Origin: an uncultured bacterium
GTDB taxonomy: Bacteria > Bacillota_A > Clostridia > Oscillospirales > Oscillospiraceae
Direction: 5' to 3'
NCBI GenBank assembly: GCA_905214605.1
Contig: CAJMMY010000015.1
Coordinates: 1 to 12,442 of the forward strand
Length of the DNA stretch: 12,442 bases
Shown here: positions 6,891 to 12,442 of the stretch, piece after piece
Numbering within the stretch: position 1 is the first letter of the stretch
Layout of the letters: each line of letters opens with the position of its first letter
Made by a program: the position numbers and the translations under genes
The notes under the pieces: model-generated
The model's database searches: none
Told to the model about the DNA's origin: nothing
The model's input: only the letters and a program-made list of their open reading frames with translations

Positions 6891-7547
6891 TCACATCGGT
6901 TTGGGAGGAACCTTGGGCAGTTTCCAGCGGTATCTGGCAGCCAGCATACGGACAACGATGGTCAGCAGAATGGTGGAAATGATGGCAATGGTCCGATTGA
7001 AGGGGGAAACCAGATAATAGAAAATACTGGCGCCGATAGATGCCAGCGCATAAATCTGCTTGCGCAGCACGGCGGGAGTGGATTGGCTGAGCACATCGCG
7101 GAGCATACCGCCGCCCACACCGGTCATCATACCCAGAAATACGCAGAAGAACATATTGTTGCCGAACCCGGCATTCATGGTGTTCTGTACGCCGATGACG
7201 GAGAAAATGCCCAGACCGGCGGCGTCGCAGAAATTCAGAAATGTGTCATTGATTCCGTGCAGGGGCTGATCCCGGTGACGGTTATAGGTGGTGCACAGGA
7301 ACACGATGATACTGGTTCCGGCAGCCAGACCGAAATAAATGAAATTCAGAAACGATTTCGGGGGGAACTGACCCAGCATCATATCCCGGATAATACCGCC
7401 GCCGATTGCAGTGGCAACGCCCAGAACAATCACGCCGAACAGGTCCAACTTCCGCTCAATGCCGAGCATTGCACCGGAAATGGCAAATGCCACGGTACCA
7501 ATCAGCTCGACGATGTAAAACGCAATGTCTACGAAATTATCAGGCAT
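6891..7547 (-). CDS. Trimeric intracellular cation channel family protein (UPF0126, YadS/YicG type)
   Basis: Small membrane protein of 218 aa with about seven helices. It shows the family's internal duplication: two halves each carry a glycine-rich signature ending GGGxxRD, GGGIIRD at 49-55 and GGGMLRD at 145-151, each after a helix of the AISGAMLGI or IGVQNTMNAG kind. Prokaryotic TRIC-like proteins form trimeric cation channels; the same family is annotated in databases as a glycine transporter, so the solute is uncertain. The ATG at 7547 is chosen because the family homology begins there; the 18 extra upstream codons lie in the leader. Its AGGAG (7560-7564) is 12 nt from this ATG, longer than usual, and no better in-frame ATG, GTG or TTG lies closer. 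It is a single gene with its own promoter and terminator. Confidence 0.9.
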   Translation of the reverse strand: MPDNFVDIAFYIVELIGTVAFAISGAMLGIERKLDLFGVIVLGVATAIGGGIIRDMMLGQFPPKSFLNFIYFGLAAGTSIIVFLCTTYNRHRDQPLHGINDTFLNFCDAAGLGIFSVIGVQNTMNAGFGNNMFFCVFLGMMTGVGGGMLRDVLSQSTPAVLRKQIYALASIGASIFYYLVSPFNRTIAIISTILLTIVVRMLAARYRWKLPKVPPKPM

Positions 7548-7607
7548 GGACGATTCAATCTCCTTTGAACAATACAATATAATGTAGATTACAGAAAGCA
7601 AAAAGGA

Positions 7608-7636
7608 ATTATAAAGAATGTAACGAAAATTGGCAA
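7608..7636 (-). promoter_or_regulatory. Promoter of the TRIC/UPF0126 gene
   Basis: On the - strand a -35 TTGCCA (7631-7636), a 17-bp spacer and a perfect TATAAT (7608-7613). The expected start is about 7600, leaving a leader of about 55 nt. Confidence 0.8.
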
Positions 7637-7650
7637 GAACTTTTTGCGGA

Positions 7651-7675
7651 AAATCCGGGAAAAACCGGACTTTTT
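7651..7675. terminator. Short hairpin after the DUF5662-like gene, probable terminator
   Basis: TCCGG (7654-7658) and CCGGA (7665-7669) flank a 6-nt loop. T-tracts occur on both strands: TTTTTC after the stem on +, TTTTCC on -. It lies about 40 bp past the stop at 7712 and just upstream of the next promoter. The stem is short, so efficiency is doubtful. Confidence 0.5.
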
Positions 7676-7711
7676 CTTCGCAAACTTCCGAAAGCCGATT
7701 TTCCCGGTATT

Positions 7712-8248
7712 TTAGGCATTGTGCAGCACTTCTTCCCGGATATACCGGAACACGGTTTCGTCGTCATAATCCCGAAGCATCGTCAGCAGGGTTTCCAGCA
7801 AAGCACCGGATTCCGGGTGAATCAAGGTGTGGTCCTTGCCCTGCATATAATACTCATAAGGGCGGCTGCGGGAAAAGTCTTTTCCCTGATAGACCCGGGC
7901 GGCGGCATAGCGGTCGCAGAACATTTCCACCACGTACCGCTCCGGCATACGCATACCGGTCAGCTCCACATGGTCGCCCACCCAACCGTAGTCAATCCAG
8001 TATTCCAAATGGTGTTTGTTCCGCCCTTTGTGATGCAGCCACGCGGCGCTGTATCCCTTGTCCCGCTTTTCCATATCGTTGGGACTGCGGTTGCCTTGGT
8101 AATATTTGGCGCCCACCCAAAATTCCGTGGGGCTGTATTTGGAAAGGTCATGCACCAGACCCTGCCGGTACAGACCGCATTGAAAGCAAAATTGCCGCAC
8201 CAGACGGCGGTGCTTTGTAATGGTTTTAAAATGTGCAACGGGTTTCAT
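7712..8248 (-). CDS. DUF5662-like protein with an HD-like histidine/aspartate pattern
   Basis: Predicted cytoplasmic protein of 178 aa, no signal peptide or membrane helix. It resembles the uncharacterised clostridial DUF5662 family: HFKTITKH at the N-terminus, GLVHDLSKYSPTEF at 31-43, YYQGNRSPND at 49-58 and the histidine-rich HHKGRNKHHLEYW at 72-84. Function is not established for the family. The order His13, His33-Asp34 (in the HDLSKY context typical of HD phosphohydrolases), His72/73, His79/80 and Asp112 (in VVEMFCD) is the order of metal ligands in HD-domain enzymes, so a metal-dependent phosphohydrolase fold is my inference. GGAGGG lies about 7 nt before the ATG. It is divergent from the aminopeptidase gene, with its own promoter. 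The DUF name is from memory of the family's conserved blocks. Confidence 0.88.
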   Translation of the reverse strand: MKPVAHFKTITKHRRLVRQFCFQCGLYRQGLVHDLSKYSPTEFWVGAKYYQGNRSPNDMEKRDKGYSAAWLHHKGRNKHHLEYWIDYGWVGDHVELTGMRMPERYVVEMFCDRYAAARVYQGKDFSRSRPYEYYMQGKDHTLIHPESGALLETLLTMLRDYDDETVFRYIREEVLHNA

Positions 8249-8271
8249 GTTTTTTCCCTCCGTTCCAGATT

Positions 8272-8299
8272 ATTCTACCATCTGTGGGCAAAATGTCAA
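8272..8299 (-). promoter_or_regulatory. Promoter of the DUF5662-like gene
   Basis: On the - strand a perfect -35 TTGACA (8294-8299), a 16-bp spacer and TAGAAT (8272-8277). The start is expected near 8265, only about 17 nt before the ATG, so the leader is very short. Confidence 0.75.
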
Positions 8300-8315
8300 C
8301 GGATGCCGCGTTGAC
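8295..8315. repeat. Dyad joining the -35 elements of two divergent promoters
   Basis: GTCAACG (8295-8301) and CGTTGAC (8309-8315) form a perfect 7-bp inverted repeat with a 7-bp spacer. Each arm contains most of one promoter's -35. It may be only a consequence of two near-consensus -35 boxes, but the extra matching CG pair makes a shared operator possible. Confidence 0.4.
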
Positions 8316-8340
8316 TTTCTGCGGGAAAACGGCTTATAAT
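8311..8340 (+). promoter_or_regulatory. Promoter of the M29 aminopeptidase gene
   Basis: -35 TTGACT (8311-8316), an 18-bp spacer and a perfect -10 TATAAT (8335-8340). The start is expected near 8347, giving a leader of about 50 nt. Confidence 0.8.
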
Positions 8341-8396
8341 ATGGCCGGAAATATCCCTCTCCCAAGGAGAAATTTGAAATAATTAAGGGGATTACA

Positions 8397-9620
8397 ATGG
8401 AAAATTCTGTTTTGAAACAATATGCCCGACTGATTGCCGCTGTGGGGGCCAATGTGCAGCCGGGGCAGGAAGTGCTGCTGTACGCAGGCTTGGACCAACC
8501 GGAATTTGTGGCGGAGGTGGTGGACGCCTGCTATCGGCAGGGCGCCAAAAAAGTGCGGGTGGAATGGAACTACCCGCCGCTGCAAAAGCTCCACGCCGTT
8601 TATCAGACGGAGGAAACCCTGGAAACCGTGACGGATTGGGAAAAGGCAAAGCTGCAGCATATGGTAGATACCCTGCCCTGCCGGATTTATCTGGAATCTG
8701 ATGACCCGGACGGTCTGAACGGGATTCCGCAGCCGAAATATTCCAATGCCATGGCGGCGCGGTCCAAAATCATCAAGCCCTACCGCGACGCCATCGACAA
8801 TCGCCATCAGTGGTGCATTGCGGCGGTGCCGGGAACGGCATGGGCGGAAAAAGTATTTCCGGAGCTGAAAGGCGAGGCGGCTGTGGAGGCATTGTGGAAA
8901 GCGATTCTGTTCACCGCCCGGGCGGACCGGGACCCGGTGGCGGCTTGGGAGGCGCACAATGCGGATTTGAAAGCTCGGTGCGCATATCTCAACGGCAAGC
9001 AGCTGCGGTCGCTCCGCTATCACTCTGCAAACGGCACGAATCTGGAAGTAGGTCTGATCCCCACGGCCCAGTTTATGGCCGGCAGCGAGGACACCTTGAG
9101 CGGTGTGACCTTTCAGCCGAACATTCCCTCGGAGGAGGTCTTTACCACACCCATGCGGGGAAAAGCCGAGGGTGTTGTGGTTTCCACAAAACCGCTGTCG
9201 TTCCAAGGTCAGCTGATTGAAGATTTCTCTCTGGAATTCCATGAGGGCAAGGTGGTCCGGGTGCAGGCTGCACAGAATCAAGCTTTGCTGGAGCGCATGA
9301 TTGCCATGGACGAGGGCGCGGCTTATTTGGGCGAGTGCGCCTTTGTGCCGAAGGATTCCCCCATCAGCGAAAGCGGCGTGACATTCTTCAACACGCTGTT
9401 TGACGAGAATGCCGCCTGCCATCTGGCATTGGGCATGGGATTTGACAACTGCTTGCAGGACTATGACCGCTACACCAAGCAGGAGCGGCAGGAGATGGGT
9501 GTCAACGATTCCGTGATTCACGTGGACTTTATGATTGGCTGCGATGATTTGGAAATCACCGGCATTGCCGCAACCGGGGAGGAAGTGCCCATCTTCCGCA
9601 ATGGCACATGGGCATTTTGA
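8397..9620 (+). CDS. Aminopeptidase, peptidase family M29 (thermophilic metalloprotease family, AmpS/PepS-like)
   Basis: Cytoplasmic dinuclear-metal exopeptidase of 407 aa that releases N-terminal residues from peptides, the usual size for the family (about 400-415 aa). The expected metal ligands are in place: Glu247 in PNIPSEEVFTTP, Glu313 in LGECAFVPKDSPI, His342 in NAACHLALGMGFD, and His375 and Asp377 in VIHVDFMIG. The N-terminal part (LKQYARLIAAVGANVQPGQE) is typical of the family. The spacing Glu247-Glu313-His342 (66 and 29 residues) appears normal, so the enzyme should be active. AAGGGG lies 6 nt before the ATG. It is monocistronic, with its own promoter and a strong terminator. It is probably used in intracellular peptide turnover; a link with the CstA transporter in the same window is only thematic. 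Confidence 0.95.
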   Translation: MENSVLKQYARLIAAVGANVQPGQEVLLYAGLDQPEFVAEVVDACYRQGAKKVRVEWNYPPLQKLHAVYQTEETLETVTDWEKAKLQHMVDTLPCRIYLESDDPDGLNGIPQPKYSNAMAARSKIIKPYRDAIDNRHQWCIAAVPGTAWAEKVFPELKGEAAVEALWKAILFTARADRDPVAAWEAHNADLKARCAYLNGKQLRSLRYHSANGTNLEVGLIPTAQFMAGSEDTLSGVTFQPNIPSEEVFTTPMRGKAEGVVVSTKPLSFQGQLIEDFSLEFHEGKVVRVQAAQNQALLERMIAMDEGAAYLGECAFVPKDSPISESGVTFFNTLFDENAACHLALGMGFDNCLQDYDRYTKQERQEMGVNDSVIHVDFMIGCDDLEITGIAATGEEVPIFRNGTWAF

Positions 9621-9630
9621 TTGAATAACG

Positions 9631-9666
9631 AAAAACCTCAGGAGTTTTTTGATTCCTGAGGTTTTT
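9631..9666. terminator. Bidirectional terminator between the aminopeptidase and MATE genes
   Basis: AAAAACCTCAGGA (9631-9643) and TCCTGAGGTTTTT (9654-9666) form a perfect 13-bp stem with a 10-nt loop. Both strands end in a T5 run, so it serves the aminopeptidase (+) and the MATE gene (-) alike. Confidence 0.92.
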
Positions 9667-9685
9667 GCCTATATTTATCTATATT

Positions 9686-11071
9686 TTATTGCATATCCGC
9701 CAAAGTCAGGTTCTGAATCCATTTTCCGCTTTTCACAAAGGAGAAGCCCATCACGCATTTCAGAATTTCTGGCAGCTGGCAGCAGAAATACAGCGGCAGC
9801 ATGGGCAGGGCGGTATATCGGGAGAGAATCCACGACAGAGGAATGGCCACAATCCAAGTAAACACGCTGTCAAACAGCAGGGTAATCAGCGTTTTGCCGC
9901 CGCAGCGCAGCGTGAAATAGCTGGCGTGGGTGAAGGTGATGAAGGGCAGGAAGATGGCCATGACCACCAGCATCTGCGCAGCCAGCTCCCGCACTTCTTG
10001 CGTTGTGTTATACAGCTGGGGGAACAAGCTTGAGCAGGCGGCCAAAACTGCGCTGCAGCCCGCAGCAACGGCTACGGCAAAGAAAATCAGCTGCCAAGCC
10101 TCGTCTTTGGCTTTGTCCAACTCGCCGGCACCCAGTTTCTGTCCCACGATAATGCCCACGGAGTTTCCTAAGGCAAAGGCAACAATGGTGAACAGCTCCC
10201 AAACGGTCATGCAAATCTGGTATGCGGCAACAGCGGACAGACCGCGGGTGGAATAGCACTGCGCCATAATTGCCATACCGGAAGACCAGAGGGTTTCGTT
10301 CATCAGCAGGGGCAAGCCCTTGACGGCAATCTGCCGGGCCAAAGCGCCGGGAATTTTCATGCTGCTCCAAGCACCCAGAATGAAGGGATACCGGGCAGCG
10401 CGGCGGCGGGTCCAGACAATCAGAATGGTGCACTCCGTGATACGAGCCATGAGCGTTGCAATGGCAGCGCCCCGGACGCCCAGTTCCGGGAATCCGAATT
10501 TGCCGAAAATCAAAAGGTAATTAAATGTAACGTTTACGCAGATGGCAACCACACCGGCAATCATCGGCGCCAAGGTCTGACCGCAGTTCCGCAGGGTGTC
10601 GCTGTATGCCTGCGTCAGCACAAAGGGGAATACCGTCAGCACGATAATCTTCAGATATGCCTGCGCTTGCTCCCGGCACAAATCGATGTTGCCCACGTTG
10701 TCCTCATGGAGAAACAGCTCAATCAGGTCGTTGCCCTTAGCTGTCAGCAGCAGCGCCGCAAGGCAGGAGAGCACCGCAACCACAAGCACCTTAAACCGGA
10801 ATGTGTAGCGGATACCGTTTTGGTCGCCTTTTCCGTAATACTGCGCCGTGAAAATACCTGCGCCGGACACACCGCCGAACACGGTAATCTGAAACACAAA
10901 CATCAGTTGGTTTACAATGGAAACGCCGGTCATGGCCTCCGTACCCACCTGACCCACCATCAGGTTATCCAGCAGGTTGACAAAACTGGTAATTCCGTTC
11001 TGAATCATCAGCGGCAGGGCAATCATCAACGCCATCTTGTAGAAATCTTTGGTTCCAATCAGTTTTCTCAT
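9686..11071 (-). CDS. MATE family efflux transporter
   Basis: Membrane antiporter of 461 aa with about 12 helices in two homologous halves, typical of multidrug and toxic compound extrusion proteins that export organic cations using Na+ or H+. Family features: the first-helix region MIALPLMIQNGITSFVNLLD (about 16-35) with DNLMVGQVG, the loop GKFGFPELGVRGAAIAT (190-206) between the halves, and the second-half block NSVGIIVGQKLGAGE (303-317). The start at 11071 is taken because AGGAG lies 6 nt before it; an ATG 8 codons upstream has no RBS. It lies 60 bp downstream of the LysR-type gene on the same strand with no terminator between, so it may be in its operon. A TATGAT (11117-11122) could be a separate -10, but its -35 is poor. 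The exported compound cannot be predicted. Confidence 0.93.
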   Translation of the reverse strand: MRKLIGTKDFYKMALMIALPLMIQNGITSFVNLLDNLMVGQVGTEAMTGVSIVNQLMFVFQITVFGGVSGAGIFTAQYYGKGDQNGIRYTFRFKVLVVAVLSCLAALLLTAKGNDLIELFLHEDNVGNIDLCREQAQAYLKIIVLTVFPFVLTQAYSDTLRNCGQTLAPMIAGVVAICVNVTFNYLLIFGKFGFPELGVRGAAIATLMARITECTILIVWTRRRAARYPFILGAWSSMKIPGALARQIAVKGLPLLMNETLWSSGMAIMAQCYSTRGLSAVAAYQICMTVWELFTIVAFALGNSVGIIVGQKLGAGELDKAKDEAWQLIFFAVAVAAGCSAVLAACSSLFPQLYNTTQEVRELAAQMLVVMAIFLPFITFTHASYFTLRCGGKTLITLLFDSVFTWIVAIPLSWILSRYTALPMLPLYFCCQLPEILKCVMGFSFVKSGKWIQNLTLADMQ

Positions 11072-11077
11072 AACAAA

Positions 11078-11082
11078 CTCCT
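11078..11082 (-). promoter_or_regulatory. Ribosome binding site deciding the MATE start
   Basis: AGGAG on the - strand, 6 nt before the ATG at 11071. It favours the 461-aa protein over a 469-aa version. Confidence 0.75.
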
Positions 11083-11131
11083 GTTTGATTTGCATTGATA
11101 TCAGAACTTAAAGAGTATCATATCTATTTCC

Positions 11132-12004
11132 TTAAAGCAAGCGGAGAAATTCCTGTACGCCGGGACTGGTGGTCTGCTTGGGATAAACCAGCAGCGTTTT
11201 GGCGCTGGCTTGAAATCCCTTAATGGGCCGGAATGCCACGCCCTCAATGCCCCAGTGGAGCAGACTGCTGGGAGCAACAATGATGCCCATGCCCATGCTC
11301 ACCAGTAAGGAAAGACTGTAAATGTCGTCAATATACACCCGTTTGTTCTCACTCAAACCCATGTGGGAGTACATACTGGCAATCTGCGCCTCGGAGGAAA
11401 TGGTGTCCTGAATTTTGTTGAACATAATGGGGTAGCCTTTCAAATCCGCAGGGTCCACCTCGGCTTGCTTTGCAAGGGGGTCTTCCTTGCTGAGCATCAG
11501 CATGCAGGGGTCTTTCAGCGTGACCTTGCTGTCCAGCCAATTGCCCAGTTCCAGACCGAATCCGGACAGCACAGCCATATCCAGCTGTCCGTTGGCCAAC
11601 TGACTGATGAGGGTTTGATTGGTACCCAGAACAAACTGCACGTCTGCTTCCGGGCACTGGGCGGTGTACTGCCGCATGGCGGCGGAAATGGTCCAGAGCT
11701 CATAGGCACCGGCATAGCCCACCCGCAGGTCGGATTCTTGCCCGGCGTTGATTTTTTTGCCCTCGGAAATGGCGTTGTGATACTGGGTCATCAGCTTTTT
11801 GCACTGCATATAAAATGCCCGCCCGGCAGGCGTCAGCTGCACGCCCCGCTTTTCCCGGATAAACAGCGGGAATCCGATGTCCTGCTCCAGCAGCTTGATT
11901 TGCTGGCTGACAGCGGTTTGGGAAATGCAATGCTCCTCGGCGGCTTTTGTAAAATTCAGATGTTCTGCGGCGGAAAGAAACACCGGCAGTCTTTGGATAC
12001 TCAT
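11132..12004 (-). CDS. LysR-type transcriptional regulator
   Basis: DNA-binding regulator of 290 aa. The N-terminal winged helix-turn-helix is standard (FTKAAEEHCISQTAVSQQIK, about 18-37, then LLEQDIGFPLF). The dimerisation helix follows (60-90), then the two-lobed inducer-binding domain (about 92-290) with VGYAGAYELW and FVLGTNQTLISQLANGQLD. The ligand is unknown. AGGAGG lies 6 nt before the ATG. It is divergent from the dehydrogenase at 12355, the usual arrangement for a LysR regulator and its target, and it precedes the MATE gene by 60 bp on its own strand, so either or both could be controlled. A T-N11-A dyad lies in the intergenic space. No truncation or frameshift is seen. Confidence 0.95.
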   Translation of the reverse strand: MSIQRLPVFLSAAEHLNFTKAAEEHCISQTAVSQQIKLLEQDIGFPLFIREKRGVQLTPAGRAFYMQCKKLMTQYHNAISEGKKINAGQESDLRVGYAGAYELWTISAAMRQYTAQCPEADVQFVLGTNQTLISQLANGQLDMAVLSGFGLELGNWLDSKVTLKDPCMLMLSKEDPLAKQAEVDPADLKGYPIMFNKIQDTISSEAQIASMYSHMGLSENKRVYIDDIYSLSLLVSMGMGIIVAPSSLLHWGIEGVAFRPIKGFQASAKTLLVYPKQTTSPGVQEFLRLL

Positions 12005-12082
12005 TGAGAACCTCCTATCGGTCGCGCAATGGTTGGGATTGGTTGCAATATTGTTGTTTACAAAACGTCAAACATACGCACT

Positions 12083-12111
12083 ATTATAGCGCAAAAGAAT
12101 CATAATGACAA
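12083..12111 (-). promoter_or_regulatory. Promoter of the LysR-type gene
   Basis: On the - strand a -35 TTGTCA (12106-12111), a 17-bp spacer and a perfect TATAAT (12083-12088). The start is expected near 12076, about 70 nt before the ATG. Confidence 0.8.
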
Positions 12112-12113
12112 TA

Positions 12114-12132
12114 TCTTGTATCACCCCCAAGA
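12114..12132. promoter_or_regulatory. Candidate LysR-type binding box (T-N11-A dyad)
   Basis: TCTTG (12114-12118) and CAAGA (12128-12132) are inverted repeats with a 9-bp spacer; T12117 and A12129 give the T-N11-A pattern of LysR-family sites. It abuts the -35 of the LysR promoter and is centred about 75 bp upstream of the predicted dehydrogenase start, the usual place for an activating and self-repressing site. Confidence 0.5.
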
Positions 12133-12161
12133 AAAACTTATGCTGTCATTCGGAAAAAGTG

Positions 12162-12191
12162 TTGGACAAAAGTTTCACAAGGTGTTATGCT
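12162..12191 (+). promoter_or_regulatory. Candidate promoter of the short-chain dehydrogenase gene
   Basis: TTGGAC (12162-12167), an 18-bp spacer and TATGCT (12186-12191) preceded by TG (extended -10, TGTTATGCT). The boxes are imperfect, as expected for a promoter that needs an activator such as the divergent LysR protein. The leader would be about 155 nt. Confidence 0.5.
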
Positions 12192-12207
12192 ATTAACATT
12201 AGGTAAG

Positions 12208-12300
12208 ATGTACAAAAAAGATGCGTTTTTGCAGGAAAAGATACTGCGAAATGATTGAAATCATGCAGAATTCAAAAACGGCATCGTTTATTCCGTACAT
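12208..12300 (+). ncRNA. Structured 5' leader element upstream of the dehydrogenase gene, unassigned
   Basis: Three nested stems can form. The outer is ATGTAC (12208-12213) with GTACAT (12295-12300). The middle is GATGC/GTTTTTG (12220-12231) with CAAAAAC/GCATC (12273-12285), one G bulged. The inner is CTGC plus ATGAT with ATCAT plus GCAG (12244-12268), closed by a TGAA tetraloop. Rival local hairpins use the same strands: CAAAAA (12213-12218) with TTTTTG (12226-12231), and GCAG (12231-12234) with CTGC (12244-12247). A further TGGG/CCCA hairpin (12303-12317) precedes the RBS. I do not recognise a known riboswitch class. No T-tract follows, so it is not a plain terminator. Confidence 0.4.
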
Positions 12301-12354
12301 TTTGGGACAAGGACCCATAAAAATAGGAAGATATATTGAACAGGAGGTTACAAA

Positions 12355-12442
12355 ATGAGATTCGAAGGAAAAGTGATTATCGTCACCGGCGCCAGCTCCG
12401 GCATCGGACGGGCTACCGCAAAGCAGTTCGCCATGGAAGGCG
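12355..12442 (+). CDS. Short-chain dehydrogenase/reductase, N-terminal part (3' end outside window)
   Basis: The first 29 codons of an SDR-family oxidoreductase. The protein opens MRFEGKVIIVTGASSGIG, in which TGASSGIG (11-18) is the TGxxxGIG loop that binds the NAD(P)H pyrophosphate, followed by the usual RATAKQFAMEG helix. The catalytic Ser-Tyr-Lys triad lies beyond the window, so substrate and cofactor cannot be judged; it could be FabG-like, a sugar or a steroid dehydrogenase. AGGAGG (12342-12347) lies 7 nt before the ATG. It is divergent from a LysR-type regulator across a 350-bp gap and probably controlled by it; its leader contains a structured element. Confidence 0.9.
   Translation, partial: MRFEGKVIIVTGASSGIGRATAKQFAMEG

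Noticed and set aside
8341..8382. A 13-codon upstream open frame before the aminopeptidase
   Set aside because: Its ATG touches the -10 TATAAT, so it lies upstream of the expected transcription start and would not be in the mRNA.
8334..9521. A 395-codon - strand frame opposite the aminopeptidase
   Set aside because: It is a shadow of a gene with all its catalytic residues; no RBS and no family resemblance.
9602..9617. A sigma-54 promoter (TGGCAC) near the end of the aminopeptidase gene
   Set aside because: The matching TTGC -12 element is absent and the site is inside coding sequence just before a terminator.
1..12442. CRISPR array, insertion sequence, prophage, tRNA or rRNA
   Set aside because: No regularly spaced repeats, transposase or integrase genes, terminal inverted repeats or cloverleaf sequences were seen on reading both strands.

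Overview
This window looks like chromosomal DNA of a Gram-positive anaerobe of the class Clostridia, probably a gut Oscillospiraceae/Ruminococcaceae-type bacterium. The reasons are AGGAGG-type ribosome binding sites before nearly every gene, good TTGACA/TATAAT promoters in AT-rich gaps, GC-rich coding sequence, and the gene content: a clostridial-type CstA, a DUF5662-like protein, an M29 aminopeptidase and a sigma-54 gene. Genus is not resolved. There are ten protein genes, two of them cut by the window edges. I see no rRNA, tRNA, CRISPR array, insertion sequence or phage gene.

Layout. 1-444 (+): the C-terminal end of RpoN (sigma-54). A convergent terminator (481-524) separates it from 551-3364 (-), a 937-aa hybrid histidine kinase with two periplasmic-binding-protein sensor domains. 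3568-4092 (-): a methylated-DNA-cysteine methyltransferase with its own terminator. 4141-4218: two hairpins ending the next unit. 4232-5965 (-): carbon-starvation/pyruvate-peptide transporter CstA, preceded 22 bp upstream by an unrecognised 172-aa gene (5988-6506, -), both apparently read from one strong promoter. 6507-6890: a 384-bp AT-rich gap with that promoter, palindromes and a terminator hairpin. 6891-7547 (-): a TRIC/UPF0126 membrane protein. 7712-8248 (-): a DUF5662-like protein, divergent from 8397-9620 (+), an M29 aminopeptidase. A bidirectional terminator (9631-9666) separates that from a MATE transporter (9686-11071, -), which lies 60 bp downstream of a LysR-type regulator (11132-12004, -). 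12005-12354: a 350-bp divergent gap with two promoters, a LysR-box-like dyad and a structured leader, leading into the first 29 codons of a short-chain dehydrogenase (12355 to the end, +).

The genes are mostly short, separately promoted housekeeping and transport units. A loose theme is peptide and carboxylate use (CstA, M29 aminopeptidase, a sensor kinase with solute-binding domains), but nothing in the sequence ties these into one pathway. The parts least explained by known families are the 172-aa partner of CstA with its palindromic operator, the HD-like residue pattern of the DUF5662-like protein, and the structured leader with competing pairings upstream of the dehydrogenase. No obviously new multi-gene system is visible.
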